From contig JAIEBK010000051.1 in the NCBI GenBank assembly GCA_029070945.1, positions 88,530-122,574 on the forward strand: DNA of 34,045 bases. Reading direction: 5' to 3'. Position 1 is the first letter of the stretch. The number at the start of each line of letters is the position of its first letter. Source of the stretch: Muribaculaceae bacterium. GTDB lineage: Bacteria > Bacteroidota > Bacteroidia > Bacteroidales > Muribaculaceae. The position numbers and the translations under genes are program-made. A model generated the notes under the pieces. It had not been told where the DNA came from. It searched no databases and saw only the letters and a list, made by a program, of their open reading frames with translations. Shown piece by piece: positions 1 to 8,391 of the stretch.

Positions 1-1868
1 GCTCCAAGCAGCACACGCGAGACGATCCATTGGTCCTGCTTCGGGAACAGGCGATGATTCCATACCAGCTGCACCTGCCCTTTGACAAACTGAGAGAACG
101 GTGTGCCGAAAAGAGTCTTCTTACCCTTCACTTTGGCCAGATCATAGCATACATCGAAAAGATTGCCGGCCTCGGTAAACGACGCAGTGAAGGTAATTTC
201 ATTGTTCTGCTCCCGCTCAAACCATCTGTTGTATGTGTATGTATAATTCAGCTGAGGGATAAAGCGGCTCTCGAAGCTGAGGGCCACAGCCGGATTCATC
301 GCCATAACCGAGTCGAAATTCTCCGTTGTCCGGATAAGTTTATTATAAGTGAGTTTAAAGGGAGTAAACGAGTTCATCGCATGCCTTGTCGCCCGCCATT
401 CGTAGGTGATGCCCATATTGTATTCAGCCATCATGAAGTATTTGGGTCGGTTCAGCACCGAGCCGCCGATAGAAACAGTAGTCCAGTTCAGATCACGCGT
501 CGAGCGTGGAATGAACTTAGGAGCAAGGAGACGGGGAAATGCGAGTGAGGCCTGAAGACCGAAGTCGTAGGAATTGAATACGGAAGACCGATTGCGACCT
601 GTCTGCCACTCATAATCGGCATTGAGGGAGACATTGAGCTTTTCCGCGCCTCCGAAAATATTGTTGTGGGTAAAGGATGCGATCAGGCCCGGACCTATAT
701 AGGAATTCGACTTCGAAGTCGCATTCAGCTCGATCGATGCTTCCATCGGGCGGTCATAACGGCATGTTATGTATACATCCATGAGAGGATTGGCAGCTGA
801 TGTATCCGCCGGCACAGGCTGTATCTGGATATTGGAGAATATTCCCAGACGTGAAAGACGGGTCTGGGTACGGTCCATGTCGCGCACGGAAAACACCTTA
901 CCCTCCCTGAATGTGATGCAACCGGGGATAAGACCCTTGCGCACCCTCTGCGGGCGCATGATGATCAGTTCTCCCTTATCGGTCTGCGTGGTGTCCGGGC
1001 GTCCGCGACCGAAAGCCTCGTTGCGCTCGAGTATCGTCACTATATTGCGCGTCCTGTATTTGAGGAGTGCCATCTCGGGAAGGTTGTCGGCGAAATTAAG
1101 ACGCATCGCCACGGCATGCGGCGTCATAAATGTGTCGGCAAGGAATTCCAGATATTCCGGACGAAAATAATAGTACCCTCGGTTTCGAAGGCTGTTAGCC
1201 ACTTTCACCCGAAGTGAGGAAAGGGAATCTACACAGAAAACGGATCCTTTCTGAAACCACTTGCTCTGCATCGCTATGGAGTCGACGAAGGTCTTGATGC
1301 GGCTTGCCGGCTGCCTGAAATATTCGATGGTATCGATCCTGTATGGAGAAGAAACATCAAAAGTCCAGGCTATACCGGCCTTCTTGGGATTCTTCTTATC
1401 AGGAATCTCCTCATATGTGACGGTAGATCCGAAATAACCGTTGTCGGCGAGGATCTGCTCCACCATTTTTGTACGCATCGGAGCACGTACGTCTGAGACG
1501 AGTACCGGCTGTTCCACCAACAGTCTGTAAAGCCATCCGTACACACCCTTGGCCGAGTCATTCCAGTGATTGTAGACCCAGAGGCCATATGGGAACGGGT
1601 AGCGCACATATGGAGTTATAAAAGGCAAGCTATTGTTAGGCTTCACGTCTACAGACTGTCTGAGCTCAGACACGAGGGCCGACGGCAGTTTCTCGTCGCC
1701 CGTAGGATTGATCTGAATCTTCTTTATTCCTGTATAAAGCACCTCATCCTCACCAAGACGACTGGTTGTGCTGCAGGCTCCGGCGAGCAACAGAGTGACA
1801 AACAGAGCCGCGAGTGAAACTGCAGCTCCCTTGATAGGGCATATATTATGATTGCGATGGATCTTCAT
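1..1868 (-). CDS. tamL: TamL, BamA/TamA-like outer-membrane lipoprotein (3' end cut by window edge)
   Basis: This minus-strand frame is open from ATG 1866-1868 to the left edge (622 residues, no stop in the window). Residues 1-32 form a lipoprotein signal peptide: a basic start, a hydrophobic stretch and LLLAGAC with the lipid-accepting Cys at 32. Residues about 45-370 look like POTRA-type domains, and from about residue 374 the alternating pattern of an outer-membrane beta-barrel begins (RPMEASIELNATSKSNSYIG). A BamA/TamA-family barrel carrying a lipid anchor is the known Bacteroidota variant TamL. The gene lies 86 bp downstream of tamB on the same strand, as expected for TamB-TamL partners acting in outer-membrane homeostasis. 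The lipobox is slightly atypical (Ala at -3), so the anchor is inferred. The family is firm; the alternative would be another BamA-like insertase. Confidence 0.85.
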   Translation of the reverse strand, partial: MKIHRNHNICPIKGAAVSLAALFVTLLLAGACSTTSRLGEDEVLYTGIKKIQINPTGDEKLPSALVSELRQSVDVKPNNSLPFITPYVRYPFPYGLWVYNHWNDSAKGVYGWLYRLLVEQPVLVSDVRAPMRTKMVEQILADNGYFGSTVTYEEIPDKKNPKKAGIAWTFDVSSPYRIDTIEYFRQPASRIKTFVDSIAMQSKWFQKGSVFCVDSLSSLRVKVANSLRNRGYYYFRPEYLEFLADTFMTPHAVAMRLNFADNLPEMALLKYRTRNIVTILERNEAFGRGRPDTTQTDKGELIIMRPQRVRKGLIPGCITFREGKVFSVRDMDRTQTRLSRLGIFSNIQIQPVPADTSAANPLMDVYITCRYDRPMEASIELNATSKSNSYIGPGLIASFTHNNIFGGAEKLNVSLNADYEWQTGRNRSSVFNSYDFGLQASLAFPRLLAPKFIPRSTRDLNWTTVSIGGSVLNRPKYFMMAEYNMGITYEWRATRHAMNSFTPFKLTYNKLIRTTENFDSVMAMNPAVALSFESRFIPQLNYTYTYNRWFEREQNNEITFTASFTEAGNLFDVCYDLAKVKGKKTLFGTPFSQFVKGQVQLVWNHRLFPKQDQWIVSRVLLG

Positions 1869-1931
1869 CCTTTTTCCTGATAAGACTTTTTTAAGATTGA
1901 TACTATACTTTCTTATGGATGGCTATGGCAG

Positions 1932-1954
1932 TGTGCCGACACCCGGTCGGCGCA
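1932..1954 (-). other. Stem-loop between tamB and tamL
   Basis: A 9-bp stem (1932-1940 with 1946-1954, one G-U pair) and a 5-nt loop start immediately after the tamB stop codon at 1955-1957. No T-run follows on the minus strand. It is therefore more likely an mRNA-stability or processing element between two co-transcribed genes than a terminator. Confidence 0.4.
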
Positions 1955-4900
1955 TCACTGCATTGTCTTAACCGAGTCTGTCGATACCGGCGGAATATCC
2001 TTAACGTTTAAGAGGGAGTCTACCGGGGCGGGAACCACTATGGCCTTTTTCGGTTTCTTCCAAAGCTTGCTGAGGCCGAAATGAGTGAGTTCGGTAAAGT
2101 AGGCAAGCCTCCTCCTCAACGACAGACCGACACCCGTCTCAGTGATCTCACCCTCGAGCACACTCTCAAATCCCGTATGACGGAACAAGCGGGCATTGAG
2201 GCTCATATTGTTGGTCTGCTTCAGGATATACTCGAATGCTATGTCGCTTATAAGATTCTGCTGGAAATTCTCATCGGCCGACGCATCGGTAGAATAGTTA
2301 CCTCCGACGATTATCTTGAAACGATTGTTGAGCAAGGATTTCGACACCTGATAAGAATACGAGGTATTTGTATTTGTGGCGCCATTAGTGCCCGTCTCAT
2401 ACTGATCCACACCAAGATTGATATCCACACCCTTCACATTGTCGGCAAGGAATCTGTTGACGGAAGATGTAAGGAAACTGTAAAGGCTGCTTGTGGCGAT
2501 ATTCGAGCCTACCGACTTCGCACTGGGACCGGTGTAGGAACCGGTGAGCAATAGGTTCATAGCCTGCTGCTGGCGCTGATCTGCCGTCATCGACTGAAGT
2601 TCATTGCTGATGCTCATGTCGTCATCGGTCGAAAGATCGAACACAACCGAAGGCGCGGAAAGCGTGTTGCCCACCTTTAGGGTGACAAGGAAGTTGACGA
2701 GACGGGTGTTTCCGCTCATCTGAATGCTGGCCTTGACCTGATCTGTAGCCATGATGGAGAGAGCCGGGTTAAGAATGTCACCATTCCAGGTGATATGGCT
2801 GTTCTGATCGAAGGTAAAGCTCTTCTTACCGATTACGGGCACACTGTAGTTGGCAAAGCCATTGCCGGTATAGAGTGTCCCGTTGAGCTTCATGTCGCCC
2901 ACATAGTTCTGGAAATAGTTGAGTGTTCCCGAAGGATTGCACTCCACCTTTCCCTGATTGCCGAGATTGACCATCACATGTGTGCCCTGCGAGATGATGG
3001 CCTTGGCGGTGATCCTCATGCCGAGCGAGGATGTAAGCGAATCGGCTTTAGCCACCTGAGTGGTATCTGAAAAATTAACGAACTTCACCACGCCCTCTGC
3101 GCCACGCTCACCGGTGAGGGCATCGCTTGTCATCACCATATTATAAGTCACATCCGATGCAGGAAGGATATTCACGGTGGCGTCGACATTCATTCTTGAC
3201 ATGGGTCCTTTCACCGAGGCATCAAGATCAGTAAACAGTTTCCCCGAAATCTCGGAGCCCCCCTTGTTGCCTACAAGCTGGATATTGGAAGCCTTGGCGG
3301 AAAGGTCAAACTTCATGTCAGACATTTTCGTCGCATCCACTGTGCCACGAAGGGTAAGGGGATTATTATTGACCGCGTATACCTCGAATTCATGGAAATC
3401 GAGCACATTGTCTGTTACTGTTATAGGATCTCGGTCGAAGCGGAAGCGTGTGCCGAGCATGTTTACAAACACTCCGACAGAATCGCATGATATGCTTCCG
3501 TTGAGTTTCGGGTCAGTAAACGAGCCGCTAAGGCTCATATCGCCGTCAAGATGTCCCGACACCTTCATGGTCTGCGGGGGTAAGAATGGATTTGCAATAT
3601 CAAGCGGGAACTTTGTGAGTATGAGTTTCAGACGTTCCGCAACAAGACCGGCTGAAGGATTGACAGAATCAGGAGCAAGGATGAACTGTACGGCAGCAGC
3701 CTCGGCGCCATCTACCATCATGCCGATTTTTCCCGCGCTCTTTCCCTTGTTGCCCATACCGGCGGCAAGGGTGAAATCGAAATCACCCACTCGCTTACGG
3801 TCGTAGAATACATCCTTAATGTCAAGGGTACCCTTCCCTACAAGGGCTTTGCCTGTGTAGCGGACGTTAATGTCTGAGTTGACACTTGCCGTCACCGGCG
3901 GAGGATTGAGCATCATATGCGTGAAATCTTCCACCTGTATATTCTTCAGGTTAAGATGGAGATTATCCTGTCCTTTTTCGTTTTTCTCAGTTCGCAGAAG
4001 TATGCTGCTTCTGTCGCTGCTTGCCTCGAGATTTGCGTTAAGCTTATGGCTTGAGATCGTATAATCGATATAGTTGTCAAGATTGAAGGTCCACGGAAGG
4101 TATGCGATGGTCGCCTTAAGCGGAGTGAAGCGTACAGACACCACCGAATCCGCCATAGATGCGGTGAAACCAAGGCGATAGCCCATCTTCTTCTTTATAT
4201 TATGCTGTACGAGATATGCCGACAGACGGTTTTCACCCATATATCCGCTCACCCTCACATCAGCGAACTCATCGAAAGATCCGGGACGGTTGCCGAGGTG
4301 TACGACATAATCGAGCAGGTTGCCGCGTGAGTGAAGCCCGAATGTTATTGTATCGAGTCGCATCGACTCCGTACGCAGGGCATTAAGCACTGCTGAACCG
4401 TTGATTATGGAGTCTTTTGAAAGATTCACATTCAGGTCGCCGATACTCATTCCTGAAGGAGAAAGGAACTGAGACACTATGCCATTACCTTCGATATCGG
4501 CCGAAAGAGTGAACGGCGGCAGTTTTTCCTCAAGCTTCTCCACGTCGATGCGACGCTCTTCGAGAATCTTTGGAATCATGGCTGAGACTTCGGTAAATCT
4601 CTTAACCAAAGATTCAAGCCCCGAAGGAGAGACGAACTTTACGTCGGCCCCGCGTGCGTCTATGAAGCAACTGACATCTGAAGGAGTCGAGACGAAACGG
4701 AGGTCGACGCCATCCGGAATCTGCAAATCCTGATCGGCGAGATGCCAGTCGATCGACTGAGCCTTCAGGTCGACATCATATATCCATGTATGGGGTGATG
4801 CCGTTCCATTGATGTGAAAGAGTAAGCCGCCTTCATTCTTAGTCTCGGAGAGACCGAGCGCATAAAGATCCACATTATGTATATCGGCGGTTACATCGGC

Positions 4901-6886
4901 CTGGTAAAGATTATCGGAAATTCGTCCCGATCCGTTGATATCAAAGGAAAGCAGTGGATTGGGAGAGTTAGCCTTCAGGGAGAAGTCTTCGTTGCGAAGG
5001 GTGGCAAGGAGAGTGATATCCTTTATCGGATGTCCATTGTAGACCGCACTTGCAAGGTCAAGGCGCACGTCGGTGTGCGCTCCGCGCTTCTCCGGATTGA
5101 ACCCGGCACCGTTGGCAGAGAGAGAAGCGGTAACAGGTCCGATGGTCTTGTCGCCGATGAAAGCGCCGACATTAAGAGATTTCACCGATGCCTTCACATC
5201 ATATCTCTCGGAATTCATTCCCACATGTCCGTTGGCAGCGAGATTTCCTTGTGGAGTCGTCATCCTGAAGTCCGCGGCATAGTTCTCCCTGTTTGCCGAA
5301 GCTGTTCCTTTGATGTTAAGTGTAGGGATGTTGATGCCGTCGAGCTGCACGAATTTCTTAACGATACCCGGGCGCCGTAGCTCACCGTCAAAAGTCAGAT
5401 TGGCAACCATTTGCTTCATGTCCAGAGCATTTTTAGCCTTTCCCTTCGCCCGGAGCGACAGGGTGCCCGGGAGAGCCACGTCAAACTGCTCGATATCCGC
5501 GTCGCCAAGAGTGCCTGAAGCCTTAAGGACAGCGTTGAGGGGTGTGGTGGCAGGCACTGCGGATGTATATGCTGCAAGATCGGGCATGAAGCTGTTTACA
5601 TCGTTCATTCCCAGACTCGCGTCGATATTCACGTCAAGCAGCGCCGTAGGCTCGAAGGCCAGAAGTGCGTTGGGGATCGCCGCAGAGGCCTTTACCCGGG
5701 AGAATGGTGTCCGGATATCGAAATCACGGAGCCTCATCCCGGCTGAATCCATAGAGAAAACCCCGGATCCCTCCGTAATGGTAAGACCACACTGCTCCAT
5801 ACCGCTCAGTTCCTTTACGGGGAGGGAAATATCCGTAGCGCGGTTATAGAAATCCTCAATATCTATGTTCAGAGAGTTTACTCTTATGTCGTTGGCATCA
5901 AAACCTGCCACCTTCGGGGATCCGGCCACTGCATATCGGGCATCGAATGAATTCAGTGTTATATGGTCGGCCACAATCACCATGGGAGCTGATTGGGAAG
6001 ATGAGTCAGCCGGCTGCACAGGAGCGGGATGCTCTTTGACGTATTCAAGCGAAGGGGCGAGCATCAGTGCGCTTCCGCTGTTAGCCGTCACATCGCCGAT
6101 ACGAATTGTATTCTCGCGAAGGTCTATCACGCCGTCATCAAGTGTCAGATGCCCTGCGTCAAACCTCAGTGTATCTATAGTCGGAAGCATCGACATCGTA
6201 AAAAGCAGATTGTCGATGCGAAGTTTCTTTGCTGTAATAAGAAAAGGAGTCGAAGTAGTGTCCTGCGGAGTAGGTTTCTGTTTCCATACGTCCATATCGA
6301 GAGTTATGACACCATCCCTCAGGTATGCATCGTTGAGGGAGATCTCACTTGTCCGAATGTTGGCACCCGACTTATCGTCGACTTCAAGCAGCCCGGCCTT
6401 TACGGTCATGAGCATCGATGAGTCAGGCGAAAGCATACGGTAATAGCCGTCTCGCAGCCTGAGACGCTTTATCTGGACGTCAAGGCTGAGAAGAGGCCGG
6501 AGCTTAACGTCGACTATAGCCTCACGCGCAAGAACCATTGTGTCACCGGAAGCCTCCACCACGCTTACACCAGAGAGTGAAAGATTGACCGGAAACTTGA
6601 GCCTTAACTTATCAATACCTATCTTCATGCCGGTCTTGTCCGCTACCATTTTAGTCGCAGTCCTTACGGCAAAGTCCTGCACTGGAGGTATATAAAGGAG
6701 TACCGGAATGAGGAGTATCAGAACAATGATGCAACCGATCACCTTCAACGGGCGACGGATCCATGCATTGCGTATAAGATGCTTCCTGACTTTAGGAGCA
6801 GACGCATCTTTCTTCTCCTCCGATTGTGGAGTCGGGGTGGGATTATCGTTGGATTGCATTTGCAGGTGTAGATATAGTCTATACAT
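1955..6886 (-). CDS. tamB: TamB-like translocation and assembly module protein (DUF490/AsmA-like)
   Basis: This 1643-aa protein has a short basic cytoplasmic N-terminus, one membrane anchor at about residues 49-68 (VIGCIIVLILLIPVLLYIPP), and then a very long repetitive beta-strand-rich region. The beginning is AsmA-like (KTGMKIGIDKLRLKFPVNLSL). The C-terminal 350 residues are typical of the TamB domain, including LSTDDDMSISNELQSMTADQ and the segment that ends with the LRRRLAYFTELT region. TamB proteins span the periplasm as a hydrophobic groove and are thought to conduct phospholipid or assist outer-membrane assembly with a TamA-type barrel. The gene directly precedes tamL, consistent with a TamL-TamB pair. 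The start is uncertain: ATG at 6859 (MQSNDN, 1634 aa) gives a more normal cytoplasmic N-terminus than the ATG at 6886. No clear promoter is visible upstream. Confidence 0.9.
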   Translation of the reverse strand: MYRLYLHLQMQSNDNPTPTPQSEEKKDASAPKVRKHLIRNAWIRRPLKVIGCIIVLILLIPVLLYIPPVQDFAVRTATKMVADKTGMKIGIDKLRLKFPVNLSLSGVSVVEASGDTMVLAREAIVDVKLRPLLSLDVQIKRLRLRDGYYRMLSPDSSMLMTVKAGLLEVDDKSGANIRTSEISLNDAYLRDGVITLDMDVWKQKPTPQDTTSTPFLITAKKLRIDNLLFTMSMLPTIDTLRFDAGHLTLDDGVIDLRENTIRIGDVTANSGSALMLAPSLEYVKEHPAPVQPADSSSQSAPMVIVADHITLNSFDARYAVAGSPKVAGFDANDIRVNSLNIDIEDFYNRATDISLPVKELSGMEQCGLTITEGSGVFSMDSAGMRLRDFDIRTPFSRVKASAAIPNALLAFEPTALLDVNIDASLGMNDVNSFMPDLAAYTSAVPATTPLNAVLKASGTLGDADIEQFDVALPGTLSLRAKGKAKNALDMKQMVANLTFDGELRRPGIVKKFVQLDGINIPTLNIKGTASANRENYAADFRMTTPQGNLAANGHVGMNSERYDVKASVKSLNVGAFIGDKTIGPVTASLSANGAGFNPEKRGAHTDVRLDLASAVYNGHPIKDITLLATLRNEDFSLKANSPNPLLSFDINGSGRISDNLYQADVTADIHNVDLYALGLSETKNEGGLLFHINGTASPHTWIYDVDLKAQSIDWHLADQDLQIPDGVDLRFVSTPSDVSCFIDARGADVKFVSPSGLESLVKRFTEVSAMIPKILEERRIDVEKLEEKLPPFTLSADIEGNGIVSQFLSPSGMSIGDLNVNLSKDSIINGSAVLNALRTESMRLDTITFGLHSRGNLLDYVVHLGNRPGSFDEFADVRVSGYMGENRLSAYLVQHNIKKKMGYRLGFTASMADSVVSVRFTPLKATIAYLPWTFNLDNYIDYTISSHKLNANLEASSDRSSILLRTEKNEKGQDNLHLNLKNIQVEDFTHMMLNPPPVTASVNSDINVRYTGKALVGKGTLDIKDVFYDRKRVGDFDFTLAAGMGNKGKSAGKIGMMVDGAEAAAVQFILAPDSVNPSAGLVAERLKLILTKFPLDIANPFLPPQTMKVSGHLDGDMSLSGSFTDPKLNGSISCDSVGVFVNMLGTRFRFDRDPITVTDNVLDFHEFEVYAVNNNPLTLRGTVDATKMSDMKFDLSAKASNIQLVGNKGGSEISGKLFTDLDASVKGPMSRMNVDATVNILPASDVTYNMVMTSDALTGERGAEGVVKFVNFSDTTQVAKADSLTSSLGMRITAKAIISQGTHVMVNLGNQGKVECNPSGTLNYFQNYVGDMKLNGTLYTGNGFANYSVPVIGKKSFTFDQNSHITWNGDILNPALSIMATDQVKASIQMSGNTRLVNFLVTLKVGNTLSAPSVVFDLSTDDDMSISNELQSMTADQRQQQAMNLLLTGSYTGPSAKSVGSNIATSSLYSFLTSSVNRFLADNVKGVDINLGVDQYETGTNGATNTNTSYSYQVSKSLLNNRFKIIVGGNYSTDASADENFQQNLISDIAFEYILKQTNNMSLNARLFRHTGFESVLEGEITETGVGLSLRRRLAYFTELTHFGLSKLWKKPKKAIVVPAPVDSLLNVKDIPPVSTDSVKTMQ

Positions 6887-7026
6887 TGAGTAACAATCCC
6901 CGACGAGTAAGGTTTAAATGTTTAATCGTTTAATTGATTAATTGTTTAATTGGGAATTGGGAATTTGAAAATGTGGATTTACGAAATATGCTCAATAACA
7001 TATGATTTTATTTGGCGGATATAGGC
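6887..7026. other. Divergent intergenic region with short-period AT-rich repeat
   Basis: The spacer between tamB (minus) and the arabinose operon (plus) contains reiterated GTTTAATTG-like units at about 6911-6968. I found no exact TAnnTTTG element for tamB on the minus strand. No gene is visible. Confidence 0.4.
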
Positions 7027-7034
7027 TATTTTTG
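7027..7034 (+). promoter_or_regulatory. Promoter -7 element of the arabinose operon
   Basis: TATTTTTG matches the Bacteroidota -7 consensus TAnnTTTG exactly. A TTTG lies at 7011-7014, but its spacing (12 nt) is shorter than the usual 19-21 nt, so the -33 element is weak or absent. That would fit a regulated promoter. The expected transcription start is near 7040, just upstream of the palindrome at 7058-7076. Confidence 0.55.
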
Positions 7035-7057
7035 TAATTTTACGGCCGAAAGGGAAA

Positions 7058-7076
7058 GAGTGTAAATTTTACACTC
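7058..7076. promoter_or_regulatory. Perfect palindromic operator, probable AraR site
   Basis: GAGTGTAAATTTTACACTC is a perfect inverted repeat with 9-bp arms around one central base. It lies about 20 bp downstream of the predicted transcription start and 66 bp before the first gene, where a bound repressor would block transcription. The operon encodes an AraR-type Nudix/winged-helix repressor. That this is its site is inferred from position and symmetry; I see no second copy of this quality in the window. Confidence 0.65.
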
Positions 7077-7142
7077 AATAAAAGAAACATAAGGACTGAC
7101 TGACACCCGGAATGACAAAAAACTTAATAACACAATAATATC

Positions 7143-8300
7143 ATGATCAAAGCGACAAGAACTTTTATGATGCTTGCCGGCGCGGCTATAGCCTTCACAG
7201 CCTGCAACACAACCAAAGAAGCTCCGCAGACTACCCTGTCGGGGCTTGATCCGCAGAATTTCATCGGTGAATACGAAGGGAAGGCCACAGCCCTCTACAC
7301 ACTGAAGAATGCCAACGGCATGGAAGTGTGTGTGACTAATTTCGGCGGACGTATCGTATCCATCATGGTGCCCGACCGCAACGGCGATTTCAAAGACGTC
7401 GTGCTTGGTTTCGACAGCGTTCAGGCATATTTCCCTGAAAACAACCAGAGTGACTTCGGAGCGTCTATCGGACGCTACGCCAACCGTATCAATCAGGGCA
7501 AGATCGTGATCGACGGCGACACAATCCAGCTTCCTCAGAACAATTTCGGCCACTGCCTGCACGGAGGCCCGACGGGATGGCAGTATAAGGTGTACTCAGC
7601 CGAGCAGCCCAACGACTCTACCGTAGTTCTGACCATGGACAGTCCTGACGGTGACAATAATTTCCCCGGCAACGTTAAGGCACAGGTGACCTACACCCTT
7701 ACCGGCGACAACGCCATCGATATTGCCTACAAGGCAACTACCGACAACCCGACATATATCAACATGACCAACCACTCCTACTTCAATCTTAACGGAGATC
7801 CGACACAGCCCATCACCAACAATATTCTGACAGTCAACGCATCTCGCTTCACTCCCGTCGACGCCACATATATGACCACCGGCGAGATACTCGACGTCAA
7901 GGACACTCCGATGGACTTCACCACCGCCAAGGAAGTAGGCGCGCAGATCGAAGAGGTTGACTTCGAGCAGATCAAGTTCGGCAACGGCTATGACCACAAC
8001 TGGGTGCTCGACACCAACCGTGACGCCGGTCAGGTGGCAGCCACACTCTACTCCCCCACTACCGGAATCCAGCTTGAGGTGCTGACCGACGAGCCCGGCA
8101 TACAGGTGTATACAGGCAACTTCCTCGACGGCACAGTGACCGGTAAGAAAGGCATAGTCTACCAGCAACGCACCGGTATCTGCCTCGAGACCCAGAAATA
8201 TCCGGACACTCCGAACAAACCCGAGTGGCCCTCCGCACTCCTCAATCCGGGCGAGACATACACAAGCCACTGCATATTCCGCTTCTCAGCAGTGAAATAA
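7143..8300 (+). CDS. Aldose 1-epimerase (mutarotase), lipoprotein
   Basis: This 385-aa galactose-mutarotase-family enzyme interconverts alpha and beta anomers of an aldose; here the substrate is probably L-arabinose. It opens with a lipoprotein signal peptide (lipobox FTAC, Cys21), which suggests action in the envelope before import. The family residues are visible: His140 in CLHGG, His211 in NHSYFNL and the general base Glu349 in CLETQ. The 71-residue spacing between the two histidines equals that in E. coli GalM as I recall it. It is the first gene of the arabinose operon, 91 bp before the symporter. Alternative substrates such as galactose or glucose cannot be excluded from sequence alone; the neighbours argue for arabinose. 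Confidence 0.92.
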   Translation: MIKATRTFMMLAGAAIAFTACNTTKEAPQTTLSGLDPQNFIGEYEGKATALYTLKNANGMEVCVTNFGGRIVSIMVPDRNGDFKDVVLGFDSVQAYFPENNQSDFGASIGRYANRINQGKIVIDGDTIQLPQNNFGHCLHGGPTGWQYKVYSAEQPNDSTVVLTMDSPDGDNNFPGNVKAQVTYTLTGDNAIDIAYKATTDNPTYINMTNHSYFNLNGDPTQPITNNILTVNASRFTPVDATYMTTGEILDVKDTPMDFTTAKEVGAQIEEVDFEQIKFGNGYDHNWVLDTNRDAGQVAATLYSPTTGIQLEVLTDEPGIQVYTGNFLDGTVTGKKGIVYQQRTGICLETQKYPDTPNKPEWPSALLNPGETYTSHCIFRFSAVK

Positions 8301-8306
8301 TACGAA

Positions 8307-8344
8307 TAAGGTCTTTAAGGTCTTTAGGATCCTTAAAGACCTTA
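8307..8344 (+). other. Intercistronic hairpin with duplicated left arm
   Basis: A 14-bp perfect stem pairs 8307-8320 with 8331-8344 around a 10-nt loop. The left-arm motif AGGTCTTTA is present twice, so the right arm can pair with either copy. No T-run follows. It lies between the mutarotase and symporter genes and could set relative mRNA stability within the operon. Confidence 0.5.
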
Positions 8345-8391
8345 CCCCAACTGAAAAATCAACAACATAACAACCTAACAACCCCAAAATT

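Noticed and set aside
30-548. Plus-strand frames within the first 1.9 kb
   Set aside because: They are shadows of the partial tamL gene on the minus strand, whose barrel-like protein is far more convincing.
7026-7562. 178-codon minus-strand frame over the promoter and start of the mutarotase gene
   Set aside because: It runs through the operator and promoter and mirrors the sense gene; its sequence shows no family features.
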